38,700 bases of DNA from Nitrospira sp. UBA2082 (GCA_002331335.1 DCZO01000036.1:4367-43066), one strand, 5' to 3'; counted from the stretch's first letter, positions 1 through 7,582 are shown. Translations and numbers: made by a program. Notes: a model not told the origin generated them from the sequence alone.

Positions 1-1061
1 TCCTGAATCGCCGCCGCCTCCGTCTTCCCCTTCGGAGGCACCAGCAGACTTCCGCCGCCGGGCGTCGACGCTAAACCTGAGACAGCGCCAGGCGAGGTGG
101 GTGGACTAAAAATCCTATGAAGTGATTTTTCAGTATCACGGTCAAGATCTCGGCGCGATTGCACGAGAACGTCGTTCCAAAATCTCTTCACTGAGTCGGA
201 CTTCCCCAGCTTATTCAGGAATGCATCCAACTCAAGCTTCGTTTCGCGAATGGCATGATTGAACAGGGTGAAAATCGACGCCCAGCCCTGAACTTCCAAC
301 TTGAACAACGATCCGACCGGACCGGCCGTGAGACCCGTCATCGCCGCGGTCAGCTGTGTGAATCCAGGAATCAGTTCATTGCCCAACTGGAGGGTCAACC
401 CGCGCTGGGCGGCCGTCAATTGCTTCAGCTCGTAATTGAATCGTGAGGCCGCCACGGCCTGATCCTGCGAGAGGACCACGCCGAGCCGCTTGCCTTCCTC
501 CATCGCCTCACGGGTGGCGGCAGAGCCATCCTTGATGAACGGCACGAGATCCAGAAAGGACTTTCCAAAGGCCTGGACCCCGGCATCGACGAATTCCGCC
601 TGATTGCCGAGGCCCCTCAGCCGATCTTGCACTTCAAAGAACAACTGATCGAGCGGCTTCACCTTCCCCGCCGCATCCGTCGCGCTGAGCCCCAGCGACG
701 TGAACAGCTTCGCTCCTTCGCCAGTGCGATTCGCCGCCTCGACCGCCCGCTGCGCGAGCGTCTGCAGTCCGCGCTCAAGCGTCATCACAGGCACATCGGC
801 TTGATTCGCCGCATATTGGAGCGCCGTGGTTTTCTCGACCGTGAGGCCGAGCCGCTGCGACGTTTTCAACGCCTCTTCGCCGAAGTTCGCCGCACTTTTG
901 GCGATCGCAAACAGGGCCGTGCCGGCGAGCGTGAGCTGCGTCTTCCAATCGCCGATGAGCTTACTGAACTCGCCGACGATCCCGCCGGATTTCTTCATCT
1001 CCGAGTTAAACTGGTCTGCGACCAACTTGAGCACCAGAGCGAGTTCGCGATTCTCAGCCAT
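1..1061 (-). CDS. Phage tail tape-measure protein, N-terminal part (runs off the left edge)
   Basis: This is a continuous minus-strand frame from ATG at 1061 to the window edge, about 353 residues, and it has no stop. The start has a very strong ribosome binding site (GGAGGAGGT, five bases upstream). The protein begins MAENRELALVLKLVADQFN and continues with Ala/Gly/Leu-rich helices. A segment near residues 65-200 (fully helical, with repeated SAANFGEEALKTSQRLG and LGLSATDAAGKVKPLDQLF type stretches) is typical of tail tape-measure proteins that set tail length and carry phage-encoded transglycosylase or membrane segments further on. It overlaps the end of the upstream gene by 8 bp, so the two are co-translated. 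The rest, including any lytic domain, lies outside the window. The assignment rests on recognition of the N-terminal family pattern and on its place downstream of tail and capsid genes. Confidence 0.8.
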   Translation of the reverse strand, partial: MAENRELALVLKLVADQFNSEMKKSGGIVGEFSKLIGDWKTQLTLAGTALFAIAKSAANFGEEALKTSQRLGLTVEKTTALQYAANQADVPVMTLERGLQTLAQRAVEAANRTGEGAKLFTSLGLSATDAAGKVKPLDQLFFEVQDRLRGLGNQAEFVDAGVQAFGKSFLDLVPFIKDGSAATREAMEEGKRLGVVLSQDQAVAASRFNYELKQLTAAQRGLTLQLGNELIPGFTQLTAAMTGLTAGPVGSLFKLEVQGWASIFTLFNHAIRETKLELDAFLNKLGKSDSVKRFWNDVLVQSRRDLDRDTEKSLHRIFSPPTSPGAVSGLASTPGGGSLLVPPKGKTEAAAIQ

Positions 1062-1713
1062 GGGTCACCTCCTCCCACCGCCTCAGAACTCGGGCGTTGG
1101 CGCACCCTGGAAAATCTCCGCACACGAGAGAGACTTGTATGAGCGTTCCGCCGTCTGCTGGCTCGTCGGGGCGTCTGTAAATGATCGGGCAAGCATGCGT
1201 GAAAACGCCTTTCTCCGCCCCGCGCCAGGCGGCCGTTGCCAATTCTGAATCGAAGAGCCTGGCATGGGCCACGATGAAGCTACCCTCAGGGCTGAATTGA
1301 ATCGAGTGGGGCTCGACACTTTGCAACAGCACGGGACCGGGTGACAGCTTCCGTGATTGCAGTAGCGGCACAAAGTAATCGACGGTTCCGATGGCATAGC
1401 CGATATGACCAAGCTCAAGCTGTACTGACGGTGGCAGCCCGATCTTCTCAGGCTTCAGGCAAGGGTGACCGGGGAATCGTGTCGGGGACTCGTCGAGCAG
1501 AATGAAACTCAACCGCCGCGTGCTCAGACCGCGCGGACGAGCCAGAATCTCCAAGTCTTCACGATTTGCCGGCAGGCCCAACTCGCTCAGCCAGTTTCGT
1601 GGCGGCCCGTCTTCTTCGACTGCTAAAACCGTGGCCTCAGGAAAGTTCCTCAGCGCCCAGGTCTCATCCTGTTGTTGCACCAATCGGCCGATCACGCTCC
1701 GGTGCTCAAGCAT
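1054..1713 (-). CDS. Uncharacterised phage protein between tail-tip fragment and tape measure
   Basis: This is a protein of 219 residues starting MLEHRSVIGRLV. I chose ATG 1713 because GAGGCGAG lies just upstream; a GTG at 1731 in the same frame has no better site. It overlaps the upstream gene by 8 bp and the tape-measure gene by 8 bp, so it is an integral part of the late operon. I see no signal peptide or membrane helix. The middle is rich in prolines and hydrophobic beta-like stretches (for example VQLELGHIGYAIGTVDYFVPLL), and the C-terminal part has three cysteines. I do not recognise a family. Position argues for a tail or tail-assembly role, but this is inference only. Confidence 0.7.
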   Translation of the reverse strand: MLEHRSVIGRLVQQQDETWALRNFPEATVLAVEEDGPPRNWLSELGLPANREDLEILARPRGLSTRRLSFILLDESPTRFPGHPCLKPEKIGLPPSVQLELGHIGYAIGTVDYFVPLLQSRKLSPGPVLLQSVEPHSIQFSPEGSFIVAHARLFDSELATAAWRGAEKGVFTHACPIIYRRPDEPADGGTLIQVSLVCGDFPGCANARVLRRWEEVTHG

Positions 1714-2197
1714 ATCTCGCCTCAGGATCACGCATCGGCAGAATCAGTGCGTTAATGCGGATTGGACCGCCGATCAGCACGCCGGCGCCGACCGCTTGCC
1801 ACCCTCCGACAGTTCCCACCATCTGCAGGGCTTCCGGCAATAACCCGGCCAACCCACCGCCGCCGATGTACCACGTCGCGACGACCAGGCCGATCATGGC
1901 CACAATGCTGATGATGCTCTTCCCCCCGCCGTCGTCGCCGCCGGCCGGGATCGCCTGCACGGTCAACATCTGCTCCGCCTTCGGCACCGCATATTCCCAT
2001 TCGGCGCGCGGGACCATGCGCCCGTCGATCGACACGACGGCCGTGAGCCGATCGAGATCACAGCCGACGGCGCGCAGATGCTCGGCCACCGTCGCGCCGG
2101 CAGGGATTGCCACTTCGACCCGATCCCGCGTGGTCGAGAGCGGACGCGGACAGACGATCAGTCGCACATCATTTTGAAAATTGGGTTCCTGAGTCAT
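1706..2197 (-). CDS. Short TipJ-like phage tail-tip protein (N-terminal domain only)
   Basis: This protein of 163 residues starts at ATG 2197, with AAGGCGG upstream. A TTG start at 2236 would add only a lysine-rich tail. The first 85 residues look like the beta-grasp-like start of phage tail-tip/host-specificity proteins of the TipJ class: IPAGATVAEHLRAVG, then VVSIDGRMVPRAEWEYAVPK, then VQAIPAGGDDGGGKS. A hydrophobic glycine-rich segment follows at about 95-150 and the protein ends shortly after GGPIRINALILP. Full-length TipJ proteins are many hundreds of residues longer, so only the N-terminal module is present. Either the gene is truncated or this phage type keeps the module as a separate protein. 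It sits upstream of, and overlaps, the next gene. Confidence 0.6.
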   Translation of the reverse strand: MTQEPNFQNDVRLIVCPRPLSTTRDRVEVAIPAGATVAEHLRAVGCDLDRLTAVVSIDGRMVPRAEWEYAVPKAEQMLTVQAIPAGGDDGGGKSIISIVAMIGLVVATWYIGGGGLAGLLPEALQMVGTVGGWQAVGAGVLIGGPIRINALILPMRDPEARYA

Positions 2198-2220
2198 CGC
2201 CGCCTTGCCTTTCTTTTTTT

Positions 2221-2236
2221 TTGCAGACGTCTGCAA
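2221..2236. promoter_or_regulatory. Perfect 16-bp palindrome upstream of the tail-tip-like gene
   Basis: TTGCAGACGTCTGCAA is a perfect palindrome 24 bp upstream of the ATG at 2197. It abuts a run of nine T residues on the plus strand (2214-2222). A palindrome of this length in the upstream region of a late phage gene fits an operator for a dimeric repressor, but no binding protein can be named. Confidence 0.35.
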
Positions 2237-2386
2237 TGTTGCCGGCGCCGCCGCCTTCGGCGTGTGGGCCTTGTCGTTTTCCTACTGTGTCGCACCCACC
2301 TCTCAAATCACTGCAACTAGACTAAGACAAACAGAAATCCAGGCTGAATCTCTCTCGATACTGCGGTCTTGCTCTCCCGCATTGCT

Positions 2387-2416
2387 CAATGCCACGGAAG
2401 TACCTTTTGCCCTTCG
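2387..2416 (+). repeat. 30-bp direct repeat, copy A
   Basis: The sequence shares 26 of 30 bases with 4502-4531 in the same orientation (common core GGAAGTACCTTT flanked by CAATGCC and GCCCTT). The two copies bracket the capsid-containing block 2421-4391. Read on the minus strand, both can encode a similar short peptide ending KVLP-x-H, so a duplicated gene end is an alternative to a recombination repeat. Confidence 0.5.
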
Positions 2417-2420
2417 ATGA

Positions 2421-2615
2421 TCAATTCCATTTGATCGTCGTTCGTACATTCCGCGTCGTTCCACGAGGCTGATAGCCATCGGCAAACCGAATCATGAGCA
2501 CACCGGCCGCCTTTCTGCTGAACGTTGCGTGCTTGTGTGGGCAACTCAGTTGTTCGCCCGATTGCAATCGCCGAACGGCTTCCATGCAATGCTCGCAGAT
2601 CAAAGTCTTATTCAT
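2421..2615 (-). CDS. Small zinc-ribbon-like phage protein
   Basis: This is a protein of 64 residues starting MNKTLICEHCMEAV. The start at ATG 2615 has GAGGAA five bases upstream, better than an in-frame TTG 12 bases earlier. It has the pattern C-x2-C (residues 7-10) followed about 17 residues later by C-P-H-x-H, which can bind zinc. The rest is basic. It lies in line with the head genes, about 100 bp after the preceding gene. Function is unknown; small zinc-finger proteins are common in phage operons as DNA-binding or assembly factors, but nothing here decides between them. Confidence 0.5.
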   Translation of the reverse strand: MNKTLICEHCMEAVRRLQSGEQLSCPHKHATFSRKAAGVLMIRFADGYQPRGTTRNVRTTIKWN

Positions 2616-2716
2616 GTCGTTCCTCAATCAACGATGGGGTTCCGGGATGGTGGCCTAGGCGGGATCCATCCCGGATTCTTCACCGACGGCTCCCCCGCCG
2701 CCGCAACCGCCCGCCG

Positions 2717-2941
2717 CTACTCTTCAAGAATTTCACACTTCTTGCTCGCCGCTAGATCCCGGGCGACGTGATACGGAACTGTTGTCTCCGCACCGATCTC
2801 GACTCGCTTGCCGGCCACACAAAACGGCCGGAGCACTCGCACCTTGACCAGCTTGAAGAGCCTTGGATCTTGAATAGGATCAGCGATCTTTCCGTGCTGT
2901 ATGGTGTCCCTCATGTTGTTCCAGTCTCGAACCCAGTTCAT
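2717..2941 (-). CDS. Small phage head-region protein downstream of capsid
   Basis: This is a protein of 74 residues that begins 15 bp after the capsid stop, so it is very probably co-transcribed with it. The C-terminal half (KVRVLRPFCVAGKRVEIGAE and a following helix ending in KKCEILEE) has the look of a small beta-barrel found in many phages directly after the major capsid gene. Its precise role, whether head decoration or head-tail joining, cannot be told from the sequence. A second in-frame ATG at 2914 is possible as the start, since the ATG at 2941 has only a G-rich upstream sequence. Confidence 0.6.
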   Translation of the reverse strand: MNWVRDWNNMRDTIQHGKIADPIQDPRLFKLVKVRVLRPFCVAGKRVEIGAETTVPYHVARDLAASKKCEILEE

Positions 2942-2956
2942 TGCCCACCCCCGCGC

Positions 2957-4045
2957 TTATGTGATCGCCGTCGCTGCGACGAAGGCTGACGGATGGAGCA
3001 CGGCGACATCGCACGTCATGAGGATTCGCGCCTGAATCGTGCCAGTTTTGAAAGCGTTCGGATCAAACGGATTGATCTCAAGCGCGAAAGCATCACCCCA
3101 GATGCCGAGGTAGATCAGACTCCAATCACCGGAGATCATGGTTGCTGTCGGCACGTCGGTTGAGACATATGCCCGGCGATCGGCCACCAAATCCTCGTGC
3201 CACACAAACCTGCCGCCACCTGTCGCCCGTTCCCGACCTTCGAGAGTTTCGCGAACAGCCGGCGTTGAAATGAACGCGATCTGCTCATCATTCACGTTGG
3301 CCTCAGCCGTTTTGCGCTTCATCGTCGCGGTGCCGGCGTTCAGCGTCGTACCTGATTGCGTTTGCACTCCGCTGGTATTCAAAATACCTAGCGGCTGTCC
3401 ACTCGCTCCTGATCCGTTGAACACAGCTTGATCGATCGCACTGCCGATGGTTCGCAAGAGTTCTCGGCCGACGAACCGATCCGCGTTCGTTTGCCGCGAG
3501 AGCTGCCGAGAAAACACAACGACATCGCCGACTGTTTTCGGAGTCATCGCGACTTGACTCAGTGTTGGGGTTGAGGGCGTGACTTGCTGGGCCTCGTTGG
3601 ACAGCCACGCCGGCGTCGTCTTCTGTGTCACTTTTGGAAAAGCAACGTCCCCAACTAGTCCGCTCTCAACGAGCATCCCGGCTTTGGTCGTCACTGACCA
3701 GGGCCGAAGAATATCAACCGCCTCGCGCACGTCCGTTGGGCGCAGATAGCCGCCCGCACTGCCAACCGCCACGACCAGATCCCGAAACGCGATAAGGGGC
3801 CGGAGCGCATCGAACGGCTTCCCATTCCGGCGTGCCGTTTCTTCCAAGACTTCCCGATCCTGACCGTCGAGCTTGCCATGGGCAAGGCCGAGCACGGCTC
3901 GTGACAAACTCAGCTTTGGATTCTTCGGTCGACGAAGTTCCTCTTGACGATCGAGCCACGAAAACATTTGGCTCTCGTGGCACTGCGTGAGTGTATCGAC
4001 GATGTTCTGCAGATTCTCCGGCAATCGTTCGCTTCTATTCACCAT
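2957..4045 (-). CDS. HK97-family phage major capsid protein
   Basis: This is a protein of 362 residues starting at ATG 4045, preceded by AAGGAGGT. Recognisable HK97-fold features are the N-terminal charged helix (residues 1-60), the stretch AGGYLRPTDVREAVDILRP leading into the spine helix, SRQLSRQTNADRFVGRELLRT, the P-domain sequence AVFNGSGASGQPLGIL, and the C-terminal beta strands ending in AVLHPSAFVAATAIT. The protein is slightly shorter than capsid precursors that carry a full scaffold domain, and no separate prohead protease is visible nearby. It overlaps the upstream small gene by 11 bp. No terminase or portal gene precedes it, which is unusual because these normally sit just upstream of the capsid gene. 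Confidence 0.88.
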   Translation of the reverse strand: MVNRSERLPENLQNIVDTLTQCHESQMFSWLDRQEELRRPKNPKLSLSRAVLGLAHGKLDGQDREVLEETARRNGKPFDALRPLIAFRDLVVAVGSAGGYLRPTDVREAVDILRPWSVTTKAGMLVESGLVGDVAFPKVTQKTTPAWLSNEAQQVTPSTPTLSQVAMTPKTVGDVVVFSRQLSRQTNADRFVGRELLRTIGSAIDQAVFNGSGASGQPLGILNTSGVQTQSGTTLNAGTATMKRKTAEANVNDEQIAFISTPAVRETLEGRERATGGGRFVWHEDLVADRRAYVSTDVPTATMISGDWSLIYLGIWGDAFALEINPFDPNAFKTGTIQARILMTCDVAVLHPSAFVAATAIT

Positions 4046-4391
4046 GGGCAACCTCCTTGTTCTGTTGGTGCCCATTTTGAACCGAAGCAATCGGACATAC
4101 AGAGAGCCTGTCCAAAATTCTTTGCACGCTTCGCTCAGTCAGTTTTCTTCTCAGGCGGTCAAACGGGTCCGGTGGGAGAACGTGAGTAATTCGTTTGGCC
4201 CTGCCACGCCTGGGGTAACCGGCATCCAAATCTTTGATCGCCTCATCCATCACGCGTTTGGCATTGAACGCCGCTCTGAGTTTGGCCAGCTCGATCGCTT
4301 TCCGCCGGCCTCGCTCTAGCCCTTCAAGCGCCCGCTGCTGACCAGGCGTGAGCTTCAGCCGCGCGACTTCAAGCTTCGGACGACGGCTCAT
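4035..4391 (-). CDS. Uncharacterised basic phage protein upstream of capsid
   Basis: This is a protein of 118 residues starting MSRRPKLEVARLKLTPGQ at ATG 4391. An in-frame start six codons earlier is also possible. It is rich in Arg and Lys, with a helical segment EGLERGRRKAIELAKLRAAFNAKRVMDE (28 residues, described here by its ends only as EGLERGRRK and NAKRVMDE). It overlaps the capsid gene by 11 bp, which implies translational coupling. It occupies the place where many phages have a scaffold, protease or small-terminase-type gene, but no motif supports any of these. Confidence 0.55.
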   Translation of the reverse strand: MSRRPKLEVARLKLTPGQQRALEGLERGRRKAIELAKLRAAFNAKRVMDEAIKDLDAGYPRRGRAKRITHVLPPDPFDRLRRKLTERSVQRILDRLSVCPIASVQNGHQQNKEVAHGE

Positions 4392-4501
4392 CCACAACCT
4401 CACAGGCAAAATCCACTTAAGTAGTCAAACCAGACCTATGACAACCTCAAATTCATCCCTGCCACTAGCGAATTATCGCGGCTTTGCTCACTTGCATTAC
4501 A

Positions 4502-4531
4502 CAATGCCGTGGAAGTACCTTTCGCCCTTTG
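4502..4531 (+). repeat. 30-bp direct repeat, copy B
   Basis: This is the partner of 2387-2416 (26 of 30 identical, same orientation). It lies in the 280-bp gap between the replication-type gene ending at 4674 and the gene starting at 4391. I see no other feature in that gap. Confidence 0.5.
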
Positions 4532-4673
4532 TCCTAGCTAGCAGTCGCGCAACACTGACTACGCCACCTCGTCGGAATTCTCGACCTCACCTGGTCGACA
4601 ATGATGAAAGTATTGGATTAGCTCCCAAATGAATTTCTCTCCGGCTTCATCGATCGTCTTCGGCATCGATTCT

Positions 4674-5234
4674 TCAGCTCTCACAGTTGCTCGCTCTCTG
4701 CAGGAGATCTTTTACGAGCGGACTCGCATGCTCGAAACCTTCCCCACCCCTAACGCCGTCCGATCTTCTTCCGGGTGTTTCCACGCTATCCACATCTTCC
4801 ACAGACCTCCCCTCCGAAGAGGAATGGTTAGGAATGTTCGGAAGGTTAAGAAGGGAGGGAACCAAGTGGTGATCCTGCTCGGGGACGTGTTTGGTTCCGT
4901 TTGATTCCCGCGCTCTGTGATATTTCCAATAGTTGGTTGCAGCGTAGACGGCTGGCGAACCATCCTGTAAAGACTCGGTAACTGTCAGCCAGCGCTTGGC
5001 GACCATCCAGTCAAGCTGTCGCGAGACACTGGCGGGTTTCTGGCGAGTGGTCCGCGAGAGTCCGGCCAGCCACTGGCCAGACAGTCGCCAGCGGTTTTCG
5101 GTCCTATCGATGATGCTGAGGACTTCTATCCACAGCCGGAGGCTGCGATCGCCAAAAGTATCCGTCAGTTCCCAAATTTCAGGGTCGGAGTTTGCATCGC
5201 GAGATAGCGGGAACCAACGTTTCGGGCTAGGCAT
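4674..5234 (-). CDS. Phage/plasmid replication-type winged-helix protein
   Basis: This is a protein of 186 residues starting MPSPKRWFPLSRDANSDPE at ATG 5234. The first 120 residues resemble the N-terminal winged-helix domain of phage replisome organisers and DnaD-like proteins: a WF-LSRD opening, a helix FGDRSLRLWIEVLSIIDRT, a turn with SGQWLAGLSRTTRQKPASV, and a wing AKRWLTV. The C-terminal 65 residues are polar and probably disordered. It begins 10 bp after the AlpA-like gene and is probably in one transcript with it. A role in element replication or transcription control is inferred. Confidence 0.5.
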   Translation of the reverse strand: MPSPKRWFPLSRDANSDPEIWELTDTFGDRSLRLWIEVLSIIDRTENRWRLSGQWLAGLSRTTRQKPASVSRQLDWMVAKRWLTVTESLQDGSPAVYAATNYWKYHRARESNGTKHVPEQDHHLVPSLLNLPNIPNHSSSEGRSVEDVDSVETPGRRSDGVRGGEGFEHASPLVKDLLQRASNCES

Positions 5235-5243
5235 CCTGGATTC

Positions 5244-5459
5244 TCACGCCGCCGTGTCGGAAGTGGTCCGACTCGTGGAATCCACCGTGCGCCGCCGAAT
5301 CCACTCGCGGATGTCCGACTTGCGATATCGGACCAGCGAACCAACCTTGACGTAGCGCGGCCCACAGCCGCGGGACCGCCACGCCTCTGCCGTTTTGGTT
5401 GTTATCCGAAGCATCTTGCTCATTGCTCGCTGATCGATCAGCTCATCATCCGTGCCCAT
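5244..5459 (-). CDS. AlpA/MerR-like helix-turn-helix regulator or excisionase
   Basis: This is a protein of 71 residues. ATG 5459 is chosen because GGAGG lies five bases before it. The pattern LIDQRAMSKMLRITTKTAEAW, then GPRYVKVGSLVRYRKSDIREW, is the standard winged-helix fold of AlpA-type regulators and excisionases (PF12728-like): first helix, recognition helix, and the wing with VRYRKSDI. In integrated elements these small proteins switch on integrase or excision, or act as Xis. Its place two genes after the integrase and 10 bp before a replication-type gene fits this. Confidence 0.8.
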   Translation of the reverse strand: MGTDDELIDQRAMSKMLRITTKTAEAWRSRGCGPRYVKVGSLVRYRKSDIREWIRRRTVDSTSRTTSDTAA

Positions 5460-5547
5460 GACAGCCTCCATTTATGAGAAGACAGAAAGAAAACGTACGG
5501 CGGAGGATACGGTAGAAAGCACCGCGCTCATAGAAACAAATAGAAAA

Positions 5548-6225
5548 CTATTTGTTTTTGTGATGGCTATCGAGGAGTGGAACTTTGTAGGTCTGGTAAT
5601 AACCAGGGGCTTCGAGTCGTCTACACCCTGCCTTTCTCAAGGCTTCTTCAACACGTTCGCACACAGTTACAGCAAACTGCCCGCGCGGCTCAGTGATGGG
5701 GGTACAGGCGCGGACCACTTCTTCCGTACTGTAGACTCGAAAGACGGAGTTCTTGTCGTACTTCCAGATGAACCCCCATTCCTTAACGGTCAAGGCATCG
5801 CTCGGCTTCTTTTCAAGCAAGTAGAGCCTCGCATATCGTTTTATTAATGTCTCACTGGGAGCTTCTAGCTTCTCGGTGAACTTAGATTTTGGCCACTGAT
5901 GAAAAACGTGTTCTTTCAGTCTATCAATTGTTAGCTGTGCCTTAGATCCTTTCTGCGCCAAAGCTCGATCGTATGAAAAGAATATCCCGAAGATCAGATT
6001 GCGGACCGTCTGTTTTCGGCCGGCATGATCGGTCCTGCGCCAATGCGTCTCGCGCCAAAACTTAGTAGCCGCATCAAGCCATTCCCTCTCCGAGCATGAT
6101 TCGTCGAAAATTCTTCTGAGTTCAGCGTCTAACGACGATTTCACGGTCCCTTCCTGTGTGGGGTCACGCTGTGGAAGACTCCCTCGCCTGGAAGAAGCCG
6201 GCGCATCACGGCGAGAGTTAGTCAC
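5548..6225 (-). CDS. Uncharacterised element protein overlapping the integrase gene
   Basis: The longest reading starts with GTG at 6225, overlapping the integrase stop by 8 bp and giving 225 residues. An internal GTG at 6144 has a better site (GGAAGGG four bases upstream) and would remove a Ser/Arg-rich 27-residue leader. The core is charged and helical, with many Trp and aromatic residues (EREWLDAATKFWRETHW, RNLIFGIFFSYDRALAQKG) and no membrane segment or signal. The codons are less GC-rich than those of the chromosomal genes. I do not recognise a family; as a cargo or regulatory gene next to an integrase it could be involved in element control or host defence, which is speculation. Confidence 0.6.
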   Translation of the reverse strand: MTNSRRDAPASSRRGSLPQRDPTQEGTVKSSLDAELRRIFDESCSEREWLDAATKFWRETHWRRTDHAGRKQTVRNLIFGIFFSYDRALAQKGSKAQLTIDRLKEHVFHQWPKSKFTEKLEAPSETLIKRYARLYLLEKKPSDALTVKEWGFIWKYDKNSVFRVYSTEEVVRACTPITEPRGQFAVTVCERVEEALRKAGCRRLEAPGYYQTYKVPLLDSHHKNK

Positions 6226-7372
6226 CGCTTGGAACCTCAGTCTTTCTATAGGTCAACATCCTCTCTGCGTTCGCTTCCAGAGCCGCCCGCACCGGATCTA
6301 GTTCCAACCGTGCATAGACGGCCGTCGTCGCCGGCTGTGAATGGTTCAACGCTTTGCCGATCAACGGCAGCGATGCGCCGGCTGCCACGAGCCAGCTACC
6401 CAGCGTCCGCCGGAGATCGTGAATTCGGACATCGTTGAGCCCGGCTTCTTTCCGAATCCGCAGCCACGGCTTTGACACGTTGTAGAGGTTCTTTCTCCCC
6501 CACCGTCCGCAGAAAACAAATGGATTGCCTTCCAGTCTCGGCAACTTCAACAGCTCCTCGATCGCCGGACGCGGCAAGGGCAACGTATGCGGCCGGCCGG
6601 CTTTCGTTTCTGGAATACGCCAGAGCCCTTGGCCAAGATCCAGGTCTTCCCACCTCATCGACAGCACTTCGGAGCGCCGGGCGCCGGTCAACAGGCTAAT
6701 AAAGAACGCGCCGCGCACATAGGGATTCGGTTCATTCTGGAGCGCCTTCCAGAGGCGCGGCAGCTCATCCGGACGGACGAATCGATCGCGCTTCACTTCT
6801 TTGAAGAACTTGATCCGACTGGCCGGGTTCGGCCCGGGATGCACCCCCCAATCGAAGGCCAGGTTGAACATCGTCCGCACGAGCGCCACCATGCGATTCG
6901 CCCAGGTCGTGTGACCGGCCGCGCCCATCTCTGCATGCCGTGTTGTAATATCCGCCCGGGTAATGGTGCTCAGCCTCCGAGGCCGCCAGTCATTGAGCCA
7001 CTTCTTAAACATGCCGACATCGTTGCTCTTCGACTTCTTGTGCACGGCATGCCGCTCTAGGTACAGCTGTTCAAGTTCTCCGAACGTGATCGACTGCCGG
7101 CGCCGGCGCCGGTCTTCAGCGGGATCTTTCCCGCTGGCAATTTCTCCGATTTTCACCTTCGCCAAATCGCGCGCCTGCTCGACCGTCAATTCTCCATAGC
7201 GGCCGAGTTTCATACGACGGACGCGGCCGTGTATCTCTCGCTCAAGGACAAAGGTTTTCGATCCTGGCGTGATCCGGACGGCAAACCCACGCAGTTCTTC
7301 ATCACGCAAAAAAACCTGTCCGGCCGGCGGATGCTGAGCAGCATCGACAATGCGCTTCGTCAGTCTCGGCAT
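6218..7372 (-). CDS. Tyrosine-type site-specific integrase (P4-like)
   Basis: This is a protein of 384 residues starting MPRLTKRIVDAAQ at ATG 7372, with GAGGT five bases upstream; a longer reading into the att site is rejected. Residues 1-90 form the DUF4102 arm-binding domain (RGFAVRITPGSKTFVLE, RMKLGRYGELTVEQARDLA). Residues 95-185 are the SAM-like core-binding domain. The catalytic domain has the full set of active-site residues: R232 (TGARRSE), K257 (ETKAGR), H318 and R321 (HDLRRT), H344 (LNHSQ) and Y353. The enzyme is therefore intact and probably active. It is divergently placed with respect to the att site, which begins 160 bp upstream, and recombines at the tRNA-Arg 3' end. Confidence 0.95.
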   Translation of the reverse strand: MPRLTKRIVDAAQHPPAGQVFLRDEELRGFAVRITPGSKTFVLEREIHGRVRRMKLGRYGELTVEQARDLAKVKIGEIASGKDPAEDRRRRRQSITFGELEQLYLERHAVHKKSKSNDVGMFKKWLNDWRPRRLSTITRADITTRHAEMGAAGHTTWANRMVALVRTMFNLAFDWGVHPGPNPASRIKFFKEVKRDRFVRPDELPRLWKALQNEPNPYVRGAFFISLLTGARRSEVLSMRWEDLDLGQGLWRIPETKAGRPHTLPLPRPAIEELLKLPRLEGNPFVFCGRWGRKNLYNVSKPWLRIRKEAGLNDVRIHDLRRTLGSWLVAAGASLPLIGKALNHSQPATTAVYARLELDPVRAALEANAERMLTYRKTEVPSGD

Positions 7373-7380
7373 ACAGACCT

Positions 7381-7533
7381 CGGATCTGTGATCCGGCGTG
7401 TAGAAAAAATGTAGAACGAATGTAGAGGATTCGAGGGGGAGTGAAGGTAGAGCATCAGACTTGACAATGCTCGAAACGCCTTGTATTGTCAAGCCCCATA
7501 GAAACATGGAGGGCTGTGTAGAACGTAGTCCCA
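7381..7533. promoter_or_regulatory. Integrase promoter/arm-site region with 11-bp iterons
   Basis: Three TGTAGA hexamers start at 7399, 7410 and 7421, exactly 11 bp (one helical turn) apart. A fourth starts at 7517, next to the att core. Two perfect inverted repeats are also present: CGGATC-TGT-GATCCG (7381-7395), ending just before the integrase ribosome binding site, and CTTGACAAT / ATTGTCAAG (7460-7468 and 7485-7493). The layout fits integrase arm-type sites plus operators for a repressor or excisionase. Functions are inferred from position. Confidence 0.55.
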
Positions 7534-7582
7534 CAGACTACGGATCTGGGGGTTACAGGTTCAAGTCCTGTCGGGCGCGCCA
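7534..7582 (+). other. Attachment site: 3' half of tRNA-Arg(ACG)
   Basis: The sequence contains the 3' part of a tRNA: anticodon-stem remnant CAGA, loop CTACGGA (U33, anticodon ACG), TCTGG, variable GGGTT, T arm ACAGG-TTCAAGT-CCTGT, acceptor CGGGCGC, discriminator G and encoded CCA (7580-7582). The 5' half (acceptor, D arm and the full anticodon stem) is absent; the bases before 7534 do not pair. This is what an integrase leaves as the second att copy after insertion into a tRNA 3' end. The intact tRNA should lie at the far end of the element, left of this window. Antisense reading of this stretch gives a spurious peptide. Confidence 0.85.
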
